Shown here piece by piece: positions 15,447 to 23,535 of a stretch of 35,129 nt of DNA. The position numbers were made by a program, and so were the translations under genes. Source of the stretch: Microcaldota archaeon. GTDB taxonomy: Archaea; Micrarchaeota; Micrarchaeia; Micrarchaeales; CABMGC01. The notes under the pieces were generated by a model. It saw only the letters and a list, made by a program, of their open reading frames with translations. It was not told the DNA's origin and did no database searches. The DNA is taken from contig DAHXKV010000002.1 of the NCBI GenBank assembly GCA_027366155.1, positions 1 to 35,129 on the forward strand, in the 5' to 3' direction. Every line of letters begins with the position of its first letter. The stretch's first letter is position 1.

Positions 15447-16199
15447 TTATTTTCTTTTGGCACTTTTTACACTGAACCAACGTGACCTCTCAAAAGCGTA
15501 GGATTTTAGCCTGTCTGCAAGCTTGCTCAGGCTAAGCTGGCCGTTTCTGGAAATGATAAGTTCTAACAGCCTTGAGCCTTCCTCATGCAGGACCTCTGCA
15601 TCTGTGCCAAGACTCTTCGCTATTGCATCCACGCGCGAATCGAGGAATCTTTCTGGAACATTTCCGTGCTCAAGCAGTGTTATATAATTCTCGCTTACTC
15701 CCGTGGCGAGTGAAAACCTGTGCCTTGTCATTTTAGGGATCCTCTCGCGCCTCAGTCTGGCAGCAATGCCTACCATGACTGCTTTCCTGTAGTTTTCCGG
15801 GGAATTTTCCATGTCCCTGCATAGAGTTTCTACAAGAAACCCGAAACTTCTTCTGGACGCAGGCTCGGAGATCTTGCCTGTGGTTTCTGCCCGTCCGCCT
15901 ATCCTGAAAAGCTCTTTTGCATCAGTTCTTAGCAGCTCGGCAATTCTTTCAAGGTGGCCTGGATTAGTATCTCCAATGAAAAAGAGCCCCACGCGGATGT
16001 AGTTCATTTCCTTCTCGCCGATTCTTGCCATTGAAGCCAGCTTGTGCGAATCTATCCCCAGAAACTCCATCCTGAACTGGATTTCAGCTGAAATAGCAAG
16101 CTCTGCCGGTCTTCTTGTGAAGTATGTCATGAAGAGTCTCTCCACGGAACTCAGCCTCTCCGCTCCATTATGCTGCATTGCAATGCTCGCTCCCATTCT
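15447..16199 (-). CDS. Double XRE-type HTH transcriptional regulator
   Basis: The ORF track begins at 16478, but its first 93 residues overlap the divergent gene and its promoter. The start at 16199 (MGASIAMQHNG, 250 aa) fits a TATA-like box 25-35 bases upstream. Two Cro/C1-like HTH units can be seen: residues about 44-95 (GIDSHKLASMARIGEKEMNYI, then PGHLERIAELLRTDAKELF) and about 155-205 (RHRFSLATGVSENYITLLEHGNV, then VDAIAKSLGTDAEVL). The second is a textbook XRE unit. The C-terminus (LSLSKLADRL) may hold a third, weaker helical segment. It is divergent from the HerA-type ATPase gene with a 70-base gap, so it probably controls that gene and itself; this is inferred. Confidence 0.75.
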   Translation of the reverse strand, partial: RMGASIAMQHNGAERLSSVERLFMTYFTRRPAELAISAEIQFRMEFLGIDSHKLASMARIGEKEMNYIRVGLFFIGDTNPGHLERIAELLRTDAKELFRIGGRAETTGKISEPASRRSFGFLVETLCRDMENSPENYRKAVMVGIAARLRRERIPKMTRHRFSLATGVSENYITLLEHGNVPERFLDSRVDAIAKSLGTDAEVLHEEGSRLLELIISRNGQLSLSKLADRLKSYAFERSRWFSVKSAKRK

Positions 16200-16223
16200 A
16201 TCAAATACCCCTGATTCTCCCTG

Positions 16224-16234
16224 ATATTTAAATT
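16224..16234. promoter_or_regulatory. Shared AT box, XRE regulator / HerA-type ATPase
   Basis: The near-palindrome atatttaaatt is the only AT box in the 70-base gap, about 30 bases from the regulator ATG and 41 from the ATPase ATG. A regulator bound here would affect both genes. Confidence 0.5.
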
Positions 16235-16269
16235 CATGCGTAAAGTGCGCATCTGACCAGGCGAAACAA

Positions 16270-17868
16270 ATGGAATACAAAAATAAAAAAACAGGATCAA
16301 GAGGAACAGCGTATGTCACATCAAGGCTTGTGCTCAAGTCGCCGTTTTTATCCCTTCCGGCATGGCGCTTCCGCAAGCATTTCCTAAAGAGGAGATTCCG
16401 GTTTGGGAAAGGAATGAACCGACATGCCCTGATTGTCGGCGAGAGTGGCAGTGGCAAGTCCAACGCCTGCCTCTCCATTATTTCCTACCTTCATTCCGAA
16501 GGCTGCAGGATCATGGCCCTGGATCCCAATGGCGATTATCTTTCCATCGCGGACATTATTGGTGCAGACGTGTATGACGCGTCAAGGAGGCCTATAAACA
16601 TAATGGAGACATGGGCCGAAGGCCGGCAGGCCGAAGACGAGATATCCTTGATGCTCTCCAAGCGGCTGAGGTTGGGCTATATCCAATCCTCGCTACTCAG
16701 GCGGTGCATAGGGTATTGCTACTGGGCAGGACGCATGCGTGGAAGAAAGCCCACGTTTGACGACCTCATAGCAACGGCGAATGCATTCCGGAAAAAAGCA
16801 CCGCAAGGCGAGTCCAGGATCCTTGATACTATATTGGGAAGGCTCTACCTGATCTCGTCTGGAAGCCAAGCCTGGGCAGTCGACTTCCAGAAAGCTGTCT
16901 CAAGAAACAGCATCTTCGTGCTATCCGAACTGCGGTCTGAGGAGTCGCAGTCGGTATACATGGAAGGGATATTGCGCAAGCTCTATGCCGCAATGCTCTC
17001 CGGCAGGCTGCACAGGCCCACCTGCCTCGTCATAGACGAAGCGAGGAAGGTTGCAGGCAGTCCCGCACTGGGAAGGCTTTTTGCAGAAGGCAGGAAGTAC
17101 GGGCTCGGAATAATAACAGTCTCACAGAGGGCAAGCAATCTCGACGAGAACGTACTAAGCAACTCCTCTCTGCTTCTCGCATTCTACCAGCGCGAGCCGC
17201 GCGAGATGGAATACATCTCGAGATACATCTCCGGAGGCAGCGAGATGGGCAGGATTGCAGAGGTGCGCAGGAGAATAAGGAACCTGCGAAAAGGCGAGGC
17301 TGTAGCCCTGGACTCCCAAGCCGGAGAGCCGTTCACGCTAATGTTCTCCAGGTTCAACGGAAACGCGACGAGCTTGGAGCATCTTATAGGAAAGGTTTCA
17401 CTGTCAGGTTCCACCGAGCCATCCATATACAATCATGCATTAAGGGCAGGTTTCAGTCATGCAGAAACCAAAGCCAGACTGGAATGCCTGCTTGCGGAGG
17501 GAAGAATCGGCAAGCATGAAATAAGATCCGGGAGGCTGAGAGGCACATGGTACGTCTCATACTTCAGAAACAGCCCGGAGCACGATCTTTTCGTGCGCCT
17601 AATAAGCAAAAAACTCACGCTCCTCGGGATAGAGAATGAGGTAGGAAACGGAAGCCGTGGGCCTGATGTGATAGCCAACATCTCCGGAAAGAGCGTAGCC
17701 ATCGAGTATGAGACGGGAAGCAAGAACCCCGAAGACACGATAAGAATGATAGAATCGAGGGTGCGGAGCTATGGTACTGTCATAGTGGTTGCGCCAGAAG
17801 CCGTTCTTGGCAGGTACAAATCCATAAATGGGGTTTCATGCATCTCAGACGCTGAGGCCTTTGAGTAA
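16270..17868 (+). CDS. HerA/VirB4-type ATPase fused to winged helix and PD-(D/E)xK-like domain
   Basis: A 532-aa protein. A basic N-terminus is followed by a HerA/FtsK-superfamily P-loop ATPase: Walker A GESGSGKS (57-64), the LDPNGDY segment (84-90), and Walker B CLVIDEARK (252-260), then ITVSQRASNL (282-291), a sensor-like Q motif. Residues about 383-432 look like a winged helix (AGFSHAETKARLECLLAEGR). Residues about 440-520 (ENEVGNGSRGPDVIA, then KSVAIEYETGSKNPEDTIRM) resemble a PD-(D/E)xK-type nuclease or the equivalent domain of relaxase/coupling proteins, but the usual final Lys is replaced (E-Y-E-T), so cleavage is uncertain. It probably pumps DNA in a hexameric ring. The domain combination and the divergent XRE regulator suggest a mobile-element or defence function; this is inference. 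Confidence 0.8.
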   Translation: MEYKNKKTGSRGTAYVTSRLVLKSPFLSLPAWRFRKHFLKRRFRFGKGMNRHALIVGESGSGKSNACLSIISYLHSEGCRIMALDPNGDYLSIADIIGADVYDASRRPINIMETWAEGRQAEDEISLMLSKRLRLGYIQSSLLRRCIGYCYWAGRMRGRKPTFDDLIATANAFRKKAPQGESRILDTILGRLYLISSGSQAWAVDFQKAVSRNSIFVLSELRSEESQSVYMEGILRKLYAAMLSGRLHRPTCLVIDEARKVAGSPALGRLFAEGRKYGLGIITVSQRASNLDENVLSNSSLLLAFYQREPREMEYISRYISGGSEMGRIAEVRRRIRNLRKGEAVALDSQAGEPFTLMFSRFNGNATSLEHLIGKVSLSGSTEPSIYNHALRAGFSHAETKARLECLLAEGRIGKHEIRSGRLRGTWYVSYFRNSPEHDLFVRLISKKLTLLGIENEVGNGSRGPDVIANISGKSVAIEYETGSKNPEDTIRMIESRVRSYGTVIVVAPEAVLGRYKSINGVSCISDAEAFE

Positions 17869-17870
17869 GC

Positions 17871-18353
17871 TCAATGCCCAGGAGGCCTGCCTTTTGCTAT
17901 GTGTGTGAGCCTAACCTCATTCACCTTCTCCATCCTTGCGTCATATACAAATTCCATGCTGAACCTGTATCCCAGGAGGAGAAGCGGGAGCCAATACTTG
18001 TCGTCGTCCCACATCCTCTCGTAAGGAATCTTCTCGTATTGGAACCACCGTACCTCCCCCTCCTCCCCCGAGCTCGGCACGCCACTGAATTTATCAACTA
18101 CAAAAAGATACGCGTCTCCAAACTTCCGTGCCCTGCTCCCCCTGTAAAAGTCTATCCTGCCCCATCTCTCTATGCCGCTCGGCACTATTCCCGATTCCTC
18201 CTTCACTTCCCTAACTGCACTCTCCTCCGGACTCTCGCCCTTCTCTATCTTACCGCCCAAACCATTCCATTTTCCGATGCTTATGCCCCTAGTGGCCAAT
18301 TTCAGGAGCAGCCTCCTACCGGAAACAACCTCGCACAAAGTCCAGAGCACCAT
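17871..18353 (-). CDS. MTH1/NUDT1-like Nudix hydrolase
   Basis: The Nudix box GKIEKGESPEESAVREVKEESGI (residues 34-56 from the ATG at 18353) matches G-x5-E-x7-R-E-U-x-E-E-x-G-U exactly. Outside it the protein closely follows the MTH1 (NUDT1) pattern: KWNGLGGK before the box, DAYLFVVDKFSG, then EVRWFQYEKIPYERMW DDDKYWLPLLL in outline, where MTH1 binds the oxidised purine with the W/D-D region. It probably hydrolyses 8-oxo-dGTP or related oxidised nucleotides to the monophosphate. The 160-aa length equals MTH1. The longer ORF start (18395) is a TTG lying in an AT box and is rejected. It ends 2 bases from the ATPase stop (convergent). Confidence 0.88.
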   Translation of the reverse strand: MVLWTLCEVVSGRRLLLKLATRGISIGKWNGLGGKIEKGESPEESAVREVKEESGIVPSGIERWGRIDFYRGSRARKFGDAYLFVVDKFSGVPSSGEEGEVRWFQYEKIPYERMWDDDKYWLPLLLLGYRFSMEFVYDARMEKVNEVRLTHIAKGRPPGH

Positions 18354-18381
18354 GCAATTACGATATCCCGAAGAAGGCAGA

Positions 18382-18393
18382 TTTTTTATTACC
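18382..18393. promoter_or_regulatory. Shared AT box, Nudix / aldo-keto reductase
   Basis: The box ttttttattacc is centred about 24 bases from the aldo/keto reductase ATG at 18412 and about 35 from the Nudix ATG at 18353; it is the only AT box in the 58-base gap. Confidence 0.5.
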
Positions 18394-18411
18394 AATGCAC
18401 TACATCAATAC

Positions 18412-19215
18412 ATGGAATACATGGGGCTTGGGAAAACAGGCGAAAAAATACCAGTAATAGGTATGGGCACATGGAAACTGGCAGGCGGAAAGGAATGCAT
18501 CGAAGCACTCAGAAGGGGTACAGAACTGGGCGGAAATTTCATAGACACTGCAGAAATGTACGGCACTGAAAGCACTGTCGCCCTCGCGCTAAAAGATGGT
18601 GCTGATGCATTTGTGGCTACGAAAGTCTCTCCAAACCATCTCCGCCATGACGAAGTCATAAAGGCCTGCGACCGCAGCCTAAAGGCCCTCGGCATAAAGA
18701 CCATAGACCTTTACCAGATCCACTGGCCCAACCCCAGCATACCCATAAGGGAGACCATCTCGGCAATGGAAACGCTTGTGGCTGCCGGCAAGATACGCCA
18801 CATTGGCGTAAGCAACTTTTCGAGGGAGGAGCTGGCAGAGGCACAGTCGGCCGCAAAGCGCAATGAGATCGTCTCAAACCAAATAGAGTACAGCGTCTTC
18901 GAGAGAAATCCTGAAAAATCCCTTTTTGCCTATTGCAGAAAGGAGAAAATAAGCATTATAGCATACAGTCCTCTGGGCCAGGGACTGCTCTACTCCCAGA
19001 GAAGCAGCGGCGCACTGGAAGCGCTTGCCGAAATAGGCCGGAACCATGGGAAATCGGCAGGGCAGGTCGCGCTCAACTGGCTTATCGGAAAGGGCAACGT
19101 CTTGGCCATACCAAAGTCTGGCAGCAGAGCACACGTCGAAGAGAACATGGGCTCTGCCGGATGGAGGCTCTCCGAGAGCGAGGTAGCTGCGGTTGATCGC
19201 ATATCACAATATTAA
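18412..19215 (+). CDS. Aldo/keto reductase
   Basis: An NAD(P)H-dependent aldo/keto reductase (TIM barrel, 267 aa from the ATG at 18412). The catalytic tetrad is visible: Asp in FIDTAEMYG, Tyr in the same motif, Lys in ATKVSP and His in YQIHWPN. Further markers are IGVSNFSREEL, QIEYSVFER, the AYSPLGQGLL segment and IPKSGSRAHVEEN, which matches the I-P-K-S/G-x-x-x-x-x-x-x-E-N cofactor motif. The longer ORF start (18172) overlaps the Nudix gene and is not used. The substrate is unknown; small aldehydes are usual. Pairing with the Nudix gene could reflect a joint oxidative-stress role, by shared promoter only. Confidence 0.92.
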   Translation: MEYMGLGKTGEKIPVIGMGTWKLAGGKECIEALRRGTELGGNFIDTAEMYGTESTVALALKDGADAFVATKVSPNHLRHDEVIKACDRSLKALGIKTIDLYQIHWPNPSIPIRETISAMETLVAAGKIRHIGVSNFSREELAEAQSAAKRNEIVSNQIEYSVFERNPEKSLFAYCRKEKISIIAYSPLGQGLLYSQRSSGALEALAEIGRNHGKSAGQVALNWLIGKGNVLAIPKSGSRAHVEENMGSAGWRLSESEVAAVDRISQY

Positions 19216-19314
19216 TTGGTGCAGGGACTCACCAGGTACCCCGGCAGCCGCACCGCGCCGCATGCAATCTTTTATAATAATGCTAGTCCAAATAAGTCCA
19301 GAATCTGTGTAAAT

Positions 19315-20070
19315 ATGGCTTCACTCAAACTAAACATACTCGTATACCTGACACTCATTCTCGTCGTGCTTGCCGGAGGCACGATAGGTACCTACTTTAT
19401 CGGCAAATACTACAACGGGTTCAATGTCCCCATACGCACGCCACTCGAGGCCGCATACTTCACTGTGATAACCGTAACCACTGTAGGCTACGGCGACATA
19501 GTTCCCGTATCTAACTCGGCAAGGATATTCGTCATGGCTCTAATACTCTCTGGAATCGGAGTGCTAATCAGCGCCGTAACGCTGATATCCAACGAGTTTG
19601 TCAACGCGAGGGTTGCAAGGATAACCGGAAGCCTGAACCCTTTTGAGAAGCGGATGCTTAAGAACCACATAGTGCTCGTGGGCACCGACTCAGTAAACAT
19701 GTCGCTGATGGTGAAGCTGAAGGAAAAGAATGCAAGGTTCATCGCGCTGAGCTCAAACCAGGAATTTGTCAGCGAGCTCAGGGAATCAGGCATAAAGGCA
19801 TTTTACGTAGACGAGACGAACGAGGAGCAGATGAAGTCGTTTGAGCTTTCCAAGGCCAAATCCATAATAATCGACATGCGCGACAAGTCGCACATGGTCT
19901 ATGCGATACTTCTCATAAGGACGCTTGCAGAGAAATCGAAGATGGTCGTCATAGCACACAACAAGGAGGAAGAGACGCATATGAGGAGCATGGGCGCCGG
20001 GATAGGCATACTCAATCCCTTCGAGATGGCCTCCAACGTGCTCATGCAGAAGCTCGAAGAACTGAAGTAA
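19315..20070 (+). CDS. Two-helix potassium channel with RCK/TrkA-N domain
   Basis: A 251-aa ion channel (MthK/Kch-like) from the ATG at 19315. Helix TM1 is LNILVYLTLILVVLAGGTIG, a pore helix follows, and the selectivity filter is TVTTVGYGDIVPVS, the strict K+ signature. TM2 is FVMALILSGIGVLISAVTLI. The cytosolic part (about 110-250) is an RCK (TrkA-N) fold: NHIVLVGTDSVNMSLM, then ELRESGIKAFYVDET and AKSIIIDMRDKSHM. The first loop is GTDSVN rather than GxGxxG, so nucleotide binding at the RCK domain is probably weakened. The box ttttataataa (19270-19280) supports this start over 19216. Confidence 0.92.
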   Translation: MASLKLNILVYLTLILVVLAGGTIGTYFIGKYYNGFNVPIRTPLEAAYFTVITVTTVGYGDIVPVSNSARIFVMALILSGIGVLISAVTLISNEFVNARVARITGSLNPFEKRMLKNHIVLVGTDSVNMSLMVKLKEKNARFIALSSNQEFVSELRESGIKAFYVDETNEEQMKSFELSKAKSIIIDMRDKSHMVYAILLIRTLAEKSKMVVIAHNKEEETHMRSMGAGIGILNPFEMASNVLMQKLEELK

Positions 20071-20094
20071 TTCTCAGGCCAGTTAGATGTATAA

Positions 20095-21195
20095 ATGTCT
20101 GTGATAATGCTAAATGTAAATCCAAACCGCCCCGACTTATCAAAGATAAGGCTGGCCGCTAAGGCGATAAAAAGCGGAAAGCTGGTTGTCTTTCCTACTG
20201 AAACCGTTTATGGCATAGGTGCAAACGCGCTTGACGGAAAGGCCTGCATGAAGATATTTCGAGTCAAGGGCAGGCCGCAGGACAACCCACTGATAGTCCA
20301 TGTCTCAAGCATGGAGATGGCCGAGAGGATTGCGGAGATACCTCCAAAGTACAGAAAACAAATAATGGCTTTATGGCCAGGTCCACTTACCCTAATCCTC
20401 AAGGCGAAGGCCGGAATACCTAAAGAAGTCACCGCAGGCCTGCCTACTGTTGCGGTGCGGTTCCCCAGCAACCTCGTCGCGCTTGCACTCATCAAGGCAG
20501 CTGGCGTACCGATAGCCGCACCAAGCGCAAACGTCTCGAAAAGGCCCTCGGCGACCGAGGCTTCCCATGCAGCATCTTACTTCCGCAAGGGTGTTGCCTA
20601 CATAATCGACTCAGGCATCTCCTCGTTCGGCATAGAATCCACGATTCTCGACCTCTCGGGCTTTAGGATACTGCGCCCTGGCGCAATGACTGTTGAGCAG
20701 ATTTCCTCCGCATTCATGAAAAGGCCTATCCTCTCTCCTGAAGCCACCGCGAAGGGCGTTAAAGGAAAGCCGATAAGCCCCGGAATGAAATACCTCCACT
20801 ACTCCCCTGAAAAGCCTCTTTTGCTCTTCACTGGAAACCGTGCTGAGCTTGCCAAGATATTCAAAAGGCACGGCAACGATGCCGCCTTCATTGGCAGTGA
20901 GGAATCCTGCATGGCACTGGGAGACCTCGTGAAAAACAAGCTCGTCCTTGGAAGAAGAAACGACCAGCGAATGGCAGCCAGGAACCTTTTCAGGTACCTG
21001 ATAAAGCTGGACAGCCTGGATGTCAATTTTGGGATAGCCGAAGCCGTGCCGGAGAATGGCCTTGGAACTGCAGTAATGAACAGGCTCAGAAAAGCCTCCG
21101 GCAACAGGGAGTGCGCAAGTGCATATGAGGCGGAAAGGTTCATCCAAAAAATCAAGGCGCCCAAAATGCGTCACAAAGCGAAGTCCAGCCATTGA
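20095..21195 (+). CDS. sua5: Sua5/YrdC threonylcarbamoyl-AMP synthase
   Basis: Makes threonylcarbamoyl-AMP from Thr, bicarbonate and ATP, the first step of the universal t6A37 tRNA modification. The N-terminal YrdC domain (residues about 15-205) has FPTETVYGIGANA, KIFRVKGRPQDNPLIVHV, ALWPGPLT and PSANVSKRPSAT, with the Lys-Arg and Ser-Asn ligands in place. The linker GMKYLHYSPEKPL is the conserved Sua5 loop, and residues about 235-350 form the Sua5 C-terminal domain (LFRYLIKLDSL, AVPENGLGTAVMNRLRKAS). At 366 aa it is the long form. It follows the K+ channel by 24 bases, so co-transcription is possible. A second start, ATG at 20107, is possible because the first ATG lies within a TATA-like sequence. 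Confidence 0.94.
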   Translation: MSVIMLNVNPNRPDLSKIRLAAKAIKSGKLVVFPTETVYGIGANALDGKACMKIFRVKGRPQDNPLIVHVSSMEMAERIAEIPPKYRKQIMALWPGPLTLILKAKAGIPKEVTAGLPTVAVRFPSNLVALALIKAAGVPIAAPSANVSKRPSATEASHAASYFRKGVAYIIDSGISSFGIESTILDLSGFRILRPGAMTVEQISSAFMKRPILSPEATAKGVKGKPISPGMKYLHYSPEKPLLLFTGNRAELAKIFKRHGNDAAFIGSEESCMALGDLVKNKLVLGRRNDQRMAARNLFRYLIKLDSLDVNFGIAEAVPENGLGTAVMNRLRKASGNRECASAYEAERFIQKIKAPKMRHKAKSSH

Positions 21196-21203
21196 ATATA
21201 AAC
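21194..21203 (+). promoter_or_regulatory. TATA box of aminotransferase gene
   Basis: The box gaatataaac, overlapping the Sua5 stop, is centred about 31 bases before the ATG at 21230 and supports that start over the ORF-track start at 21119. Confidence 0.5.
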
Positions 21204-21229
21204 TCTCGCTTCCCTATCCTCTCGATTTC

Positions 21230-22462
21230 ATGCTCTCGTTTACCAAGAGGAGCGAATACGTAAAAAACCCCATACTGGAGATGGACGCACTTGCGGCGGA
21301 GCTCTCCAGAAAAGGCAGGGACGTGATAAAGCTCAACCGAGGAGACCCTCCATTATACTTCAAGACACCCACTTACATGATAGAGGCATACATAGAGGCG
21401 CTCAAGGAAAACATGACCAATTATTCCAGCGCCTCGGGCACCGCCGAACTCAAGGAAGCAGTCTCCAGGCGCTACAAGCGGATGTACGGCGTAAGCGTCG
21501 ACCATGCAGGCGTAATAGCGACTGCCGGGGTTACGGAGGCCCTCTCATTCATAAACCACTCGATGATAGAAAAAGGCGACTCTGCAATACTCTTCAGGCC
21601 GCACTACCCGCAATACCTGCCCAGGCTCATGTCTGAAAACGGCACACCTGTCTACTGCGACCAGCTGATGGGGCAGGACTGGGACGTGCATCTGGAAGGT
21701 TTCGAACTGAAGATCGCTTCGCTTAAGCGTAGCGGGAGGATAAAGCATGTGAAGTACGTGATTGTAACAAACCCCTGCAATCCCACTGGCAAGACCATTC
21801 CGCGCAAGACGCTTGCGCGCATCGCCGAACTCTCCAACGAGAACAACCTGCTCATAATAAGCGATGAGATATACGACGAGATTGTATACCACGGGGCAAA
21901 GTTCACAAGCATGTCCGAAGCTGCCGTAGGAATACCACACATCCTGCTCAATGGGAGCTCAAAGAACTATGACTCTACTGGTTTCAGGGTAGGCTTTATC
22001 GTCATTCCCGGTGACGACAAAACCTCAATGAGCCTAAAGGAGAAATTCACCGACTACGCCCTTACGCGGCTCTCGATAAACACACCTGCGCAGCATGCGG
22101 TCGCCGAGGGCATAAACAACGTGAAGGAGCACAGGAAAGCAATGAAGGCGATGGTGAAAGGAATGCAGGAGCGCGCCGAAACGACGGTCAGGGCAATACG
22201 CGGGAACAGGCACCTTGACGTGGTCATGCCCGACAGCACCTTCTATGTATTTCCGAGGATCAGGCTCTCCGGGCTGGACTTCAGGACCGGGGACGAGTTC
22301 GTCAAATCCGCGCTTCTCGAGGAAGGGGTGCAGCTGACCCGCGGATCAGCGTTCGGTGCGCCATCCAACTTCCGTATAGTCGCGCTGCCCGGCAAGGAAG
22401 TCCTCGAAGAAGCCATGTCAAGGATAAACCGCATGTGCGCCAGGCACTCCAGAACGCCTTAA
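21230..22462 (+). CDS. Class I/II PLP-dependent aminotransferase
   Basis: A 410-aa fold-type I aminotransferase of the AspC/AlaT type, which moves an amino group between an amino acid and a 2-oxoacid on PLP. Motifs in order: LNRGDPPLYF (substrate-binding start), TAGVTEALSF, VTNPCNPTGK (PLP ring), SDEIYDEIVY (Asp and Tyr to PLP), NGSSKNYDSTGFRVGF (the Schiff-base Lys) and SNFRIVAL (Arg for the substrate carboxylate). The start at 21230 (MLSFTKRSEYV) is chosen because a TATA-like box precedes it and the N-terminal extension of the listed ORF reads as codons of the Sua5 gene. Substrate cannot be assigned; Ala and Asp are the commonest. Confidence 0.92.
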   Translation: MLSFTKRSEYVKNPILEMDALAAELSRKGRDVIKLNRGDPPLYFKTPTYMIEAYIEALKENMTNYSSASGTAELKEAVSRRYKRMYGVSVDHAGVIATAGVTEALSFINHSMIEKGDSAILFRPHYPQYLPRLMSENGTPVYCDQLMGQDWDVHLEGFELKIASLKRSGRIKHVKYVIVTNPCNPTGKTIPRKTLARIAELSNENNLLIISDEIYDEIVYHGAKFTSMSEAAVGIPHILLNGSSKNYDSTGFRVGFIVIPGDDKTSMSLKEKFTDYALTRLSINTPAQHAVAEGINNVKEHRKAMKAMVKGMQERAETTVRAIRGNRHLDVVMPDSTFYVFPRIRLSGLDFRTGDEFVKSALLEEGVQLTRGSAFGAPSNFRIVALPGKEVLEEAMSRINRMCARHSRTP

Positions 22463-22526
22463 CTGCCTCCGGAGGCCACTTATCCAAATTAATATATATC
22501 TGGAAAGGGCCAGTAAAGCTGATAAT

Positions 22527-23516
22527 ATGCCTATTTCCAAAACTCGGAGCGCATCTATTGCTTCCGCTGCAGCAGTTTCTGGATTCCTTCTGATGCATTC
22601 CGAACAGGCAAGGGCAATACCCTGGAACCTCCCCGAACAAGCTGGGTATTTTCAGGCATACAAAAAAATCAAGCCGCTCGAAAGGGACATGCAGAAAAAC
22701 AATTCTACAAAACTAGGCAACCTCGCAAGGCAAAAGGGCTGGCAGAGCATAACACTGGAAATAACGCTGAAGCCAAAGTCCCCTCCATTCTATCCTTACA
22801 ATCTCATAGAAAGGGACATAACTGCAGTAAATGCGCATGGCAAAACGGTAGACGTCAATTATCCCGGGCTGGTATACGACAGAACAACGCCCCTGCTTCC
22901 AAAGGGGTACAGGCTTCCAAAAGCCTCGGGGAGCATAATTGACGCAAGGATATACAAGACATACTGTGCTACTGAAAACAATTACATTATCACGTTGGCC
23001 GCAAGGCTTCCAAAAGACACAAACATGACGGTGCTGGGCATAACTCCTCTGGGAAAGCTTCCAGGAGGCTACACTGCGCTAAGCCCTGGAAACTTCACCA
23101 ATCTCTTTGGCGCAGCTGCCTACAACTACATGCTGCATGCAGACAGTCCGAACGTAGGGCCAAACGGCCTCGGACGGATTCCTGCAGGAGCCAAGTTCTC
23201 CGCAGAAAGATGTGGCGCACCAGAGAAAGCCCAGCCACTCGCAACGCCTATCGTGGAAAGCCATGGCATCGTATCCATTCCTCTTCCTCCAACACAATCA
23301 TCTCCAATCGGCATAGCGCCACCGGCCCCATTGCTCCCGCAGCCGATAAACGGGGCTACGGTGCACAACGAGCAGCTTCCGACGCCGCTGTTCATAACCC
23401 CAATGGAGACGCCCGCACTGCCTTCAACTCCCTCTCCGGTAAACAGGGATCCTTCCAAGGTCGGGCATGCGGTGGACGAAAGGCTTAACTCCATTCTCAA
23501 GGGGCTGGCAAGGTAA
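22527..23516 (+). CDS. Secreted proline-rich protein, unknown function
   Basis: A 329-aa protein with an N-terminal hydrophobic segment (SIASAAAVSGFLLM) and likely cleavage after SEQARA, so it is probably exported. A mixed domain (about 35-240) contains a few Cys and Tyr-rich strands (FYPYNLIERDITA, YKTYCATENNYIITLAARLP). From about 245 to 315 it is a Pro-rich, low-complexity tail (LPPTQSSPIGIAPPAPLLP). No family is recognised. A strong AT box (aattaatatatatc, 22487-22500) lies about 30 bases before the ATG. It converges on the intramembrane protease gene with 19 bases between stops. Confidence 0.75.
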   Translation: MPISKTRSASIASAAAVSGFLLMHSEQARAIPWNLPEQAGYFQAYKKIKPLERDMQKNNSTKLGNLARQKGWQSITLEITLKPKSPPFYPYNLIERDITAVNAHGKTVDVNYPGLVYDRTTPLLPKGYRLPKASGSIIDARIYKTYCATENNYIITLAARLPKDTNMTVLGITPLGKLPGGYTALSPGNFTNLFGAAAYNYMLHADSPNVGPNGLGRIPAGAKFSAERCGAPEKAQPLATPIVESHGIVSIPLPPTQSSPIGIAPPAPLLPQPINGATVHNEQLPTPLFITPMETPALPSTPSPVNRDPSKVGHAVDERLNSILKGLAR

Positions 23517-23535
23517 TTTAAAGAAGAGTGGTGTA

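Noticed and set aside
16200-16478. N-terminal 93 residues of the XRE ORF
   Set aside because: They overlap the divergent ATPase gene and the AT box; sequence is unlike the rest of the protein.
18172-18411. N-terminal 80 residues of the aldo/keto reductase ORF
   Set aside because: Antisense to the Nudix gene and its promoter; the enzyme fold begins at MEYMGLGKTG.
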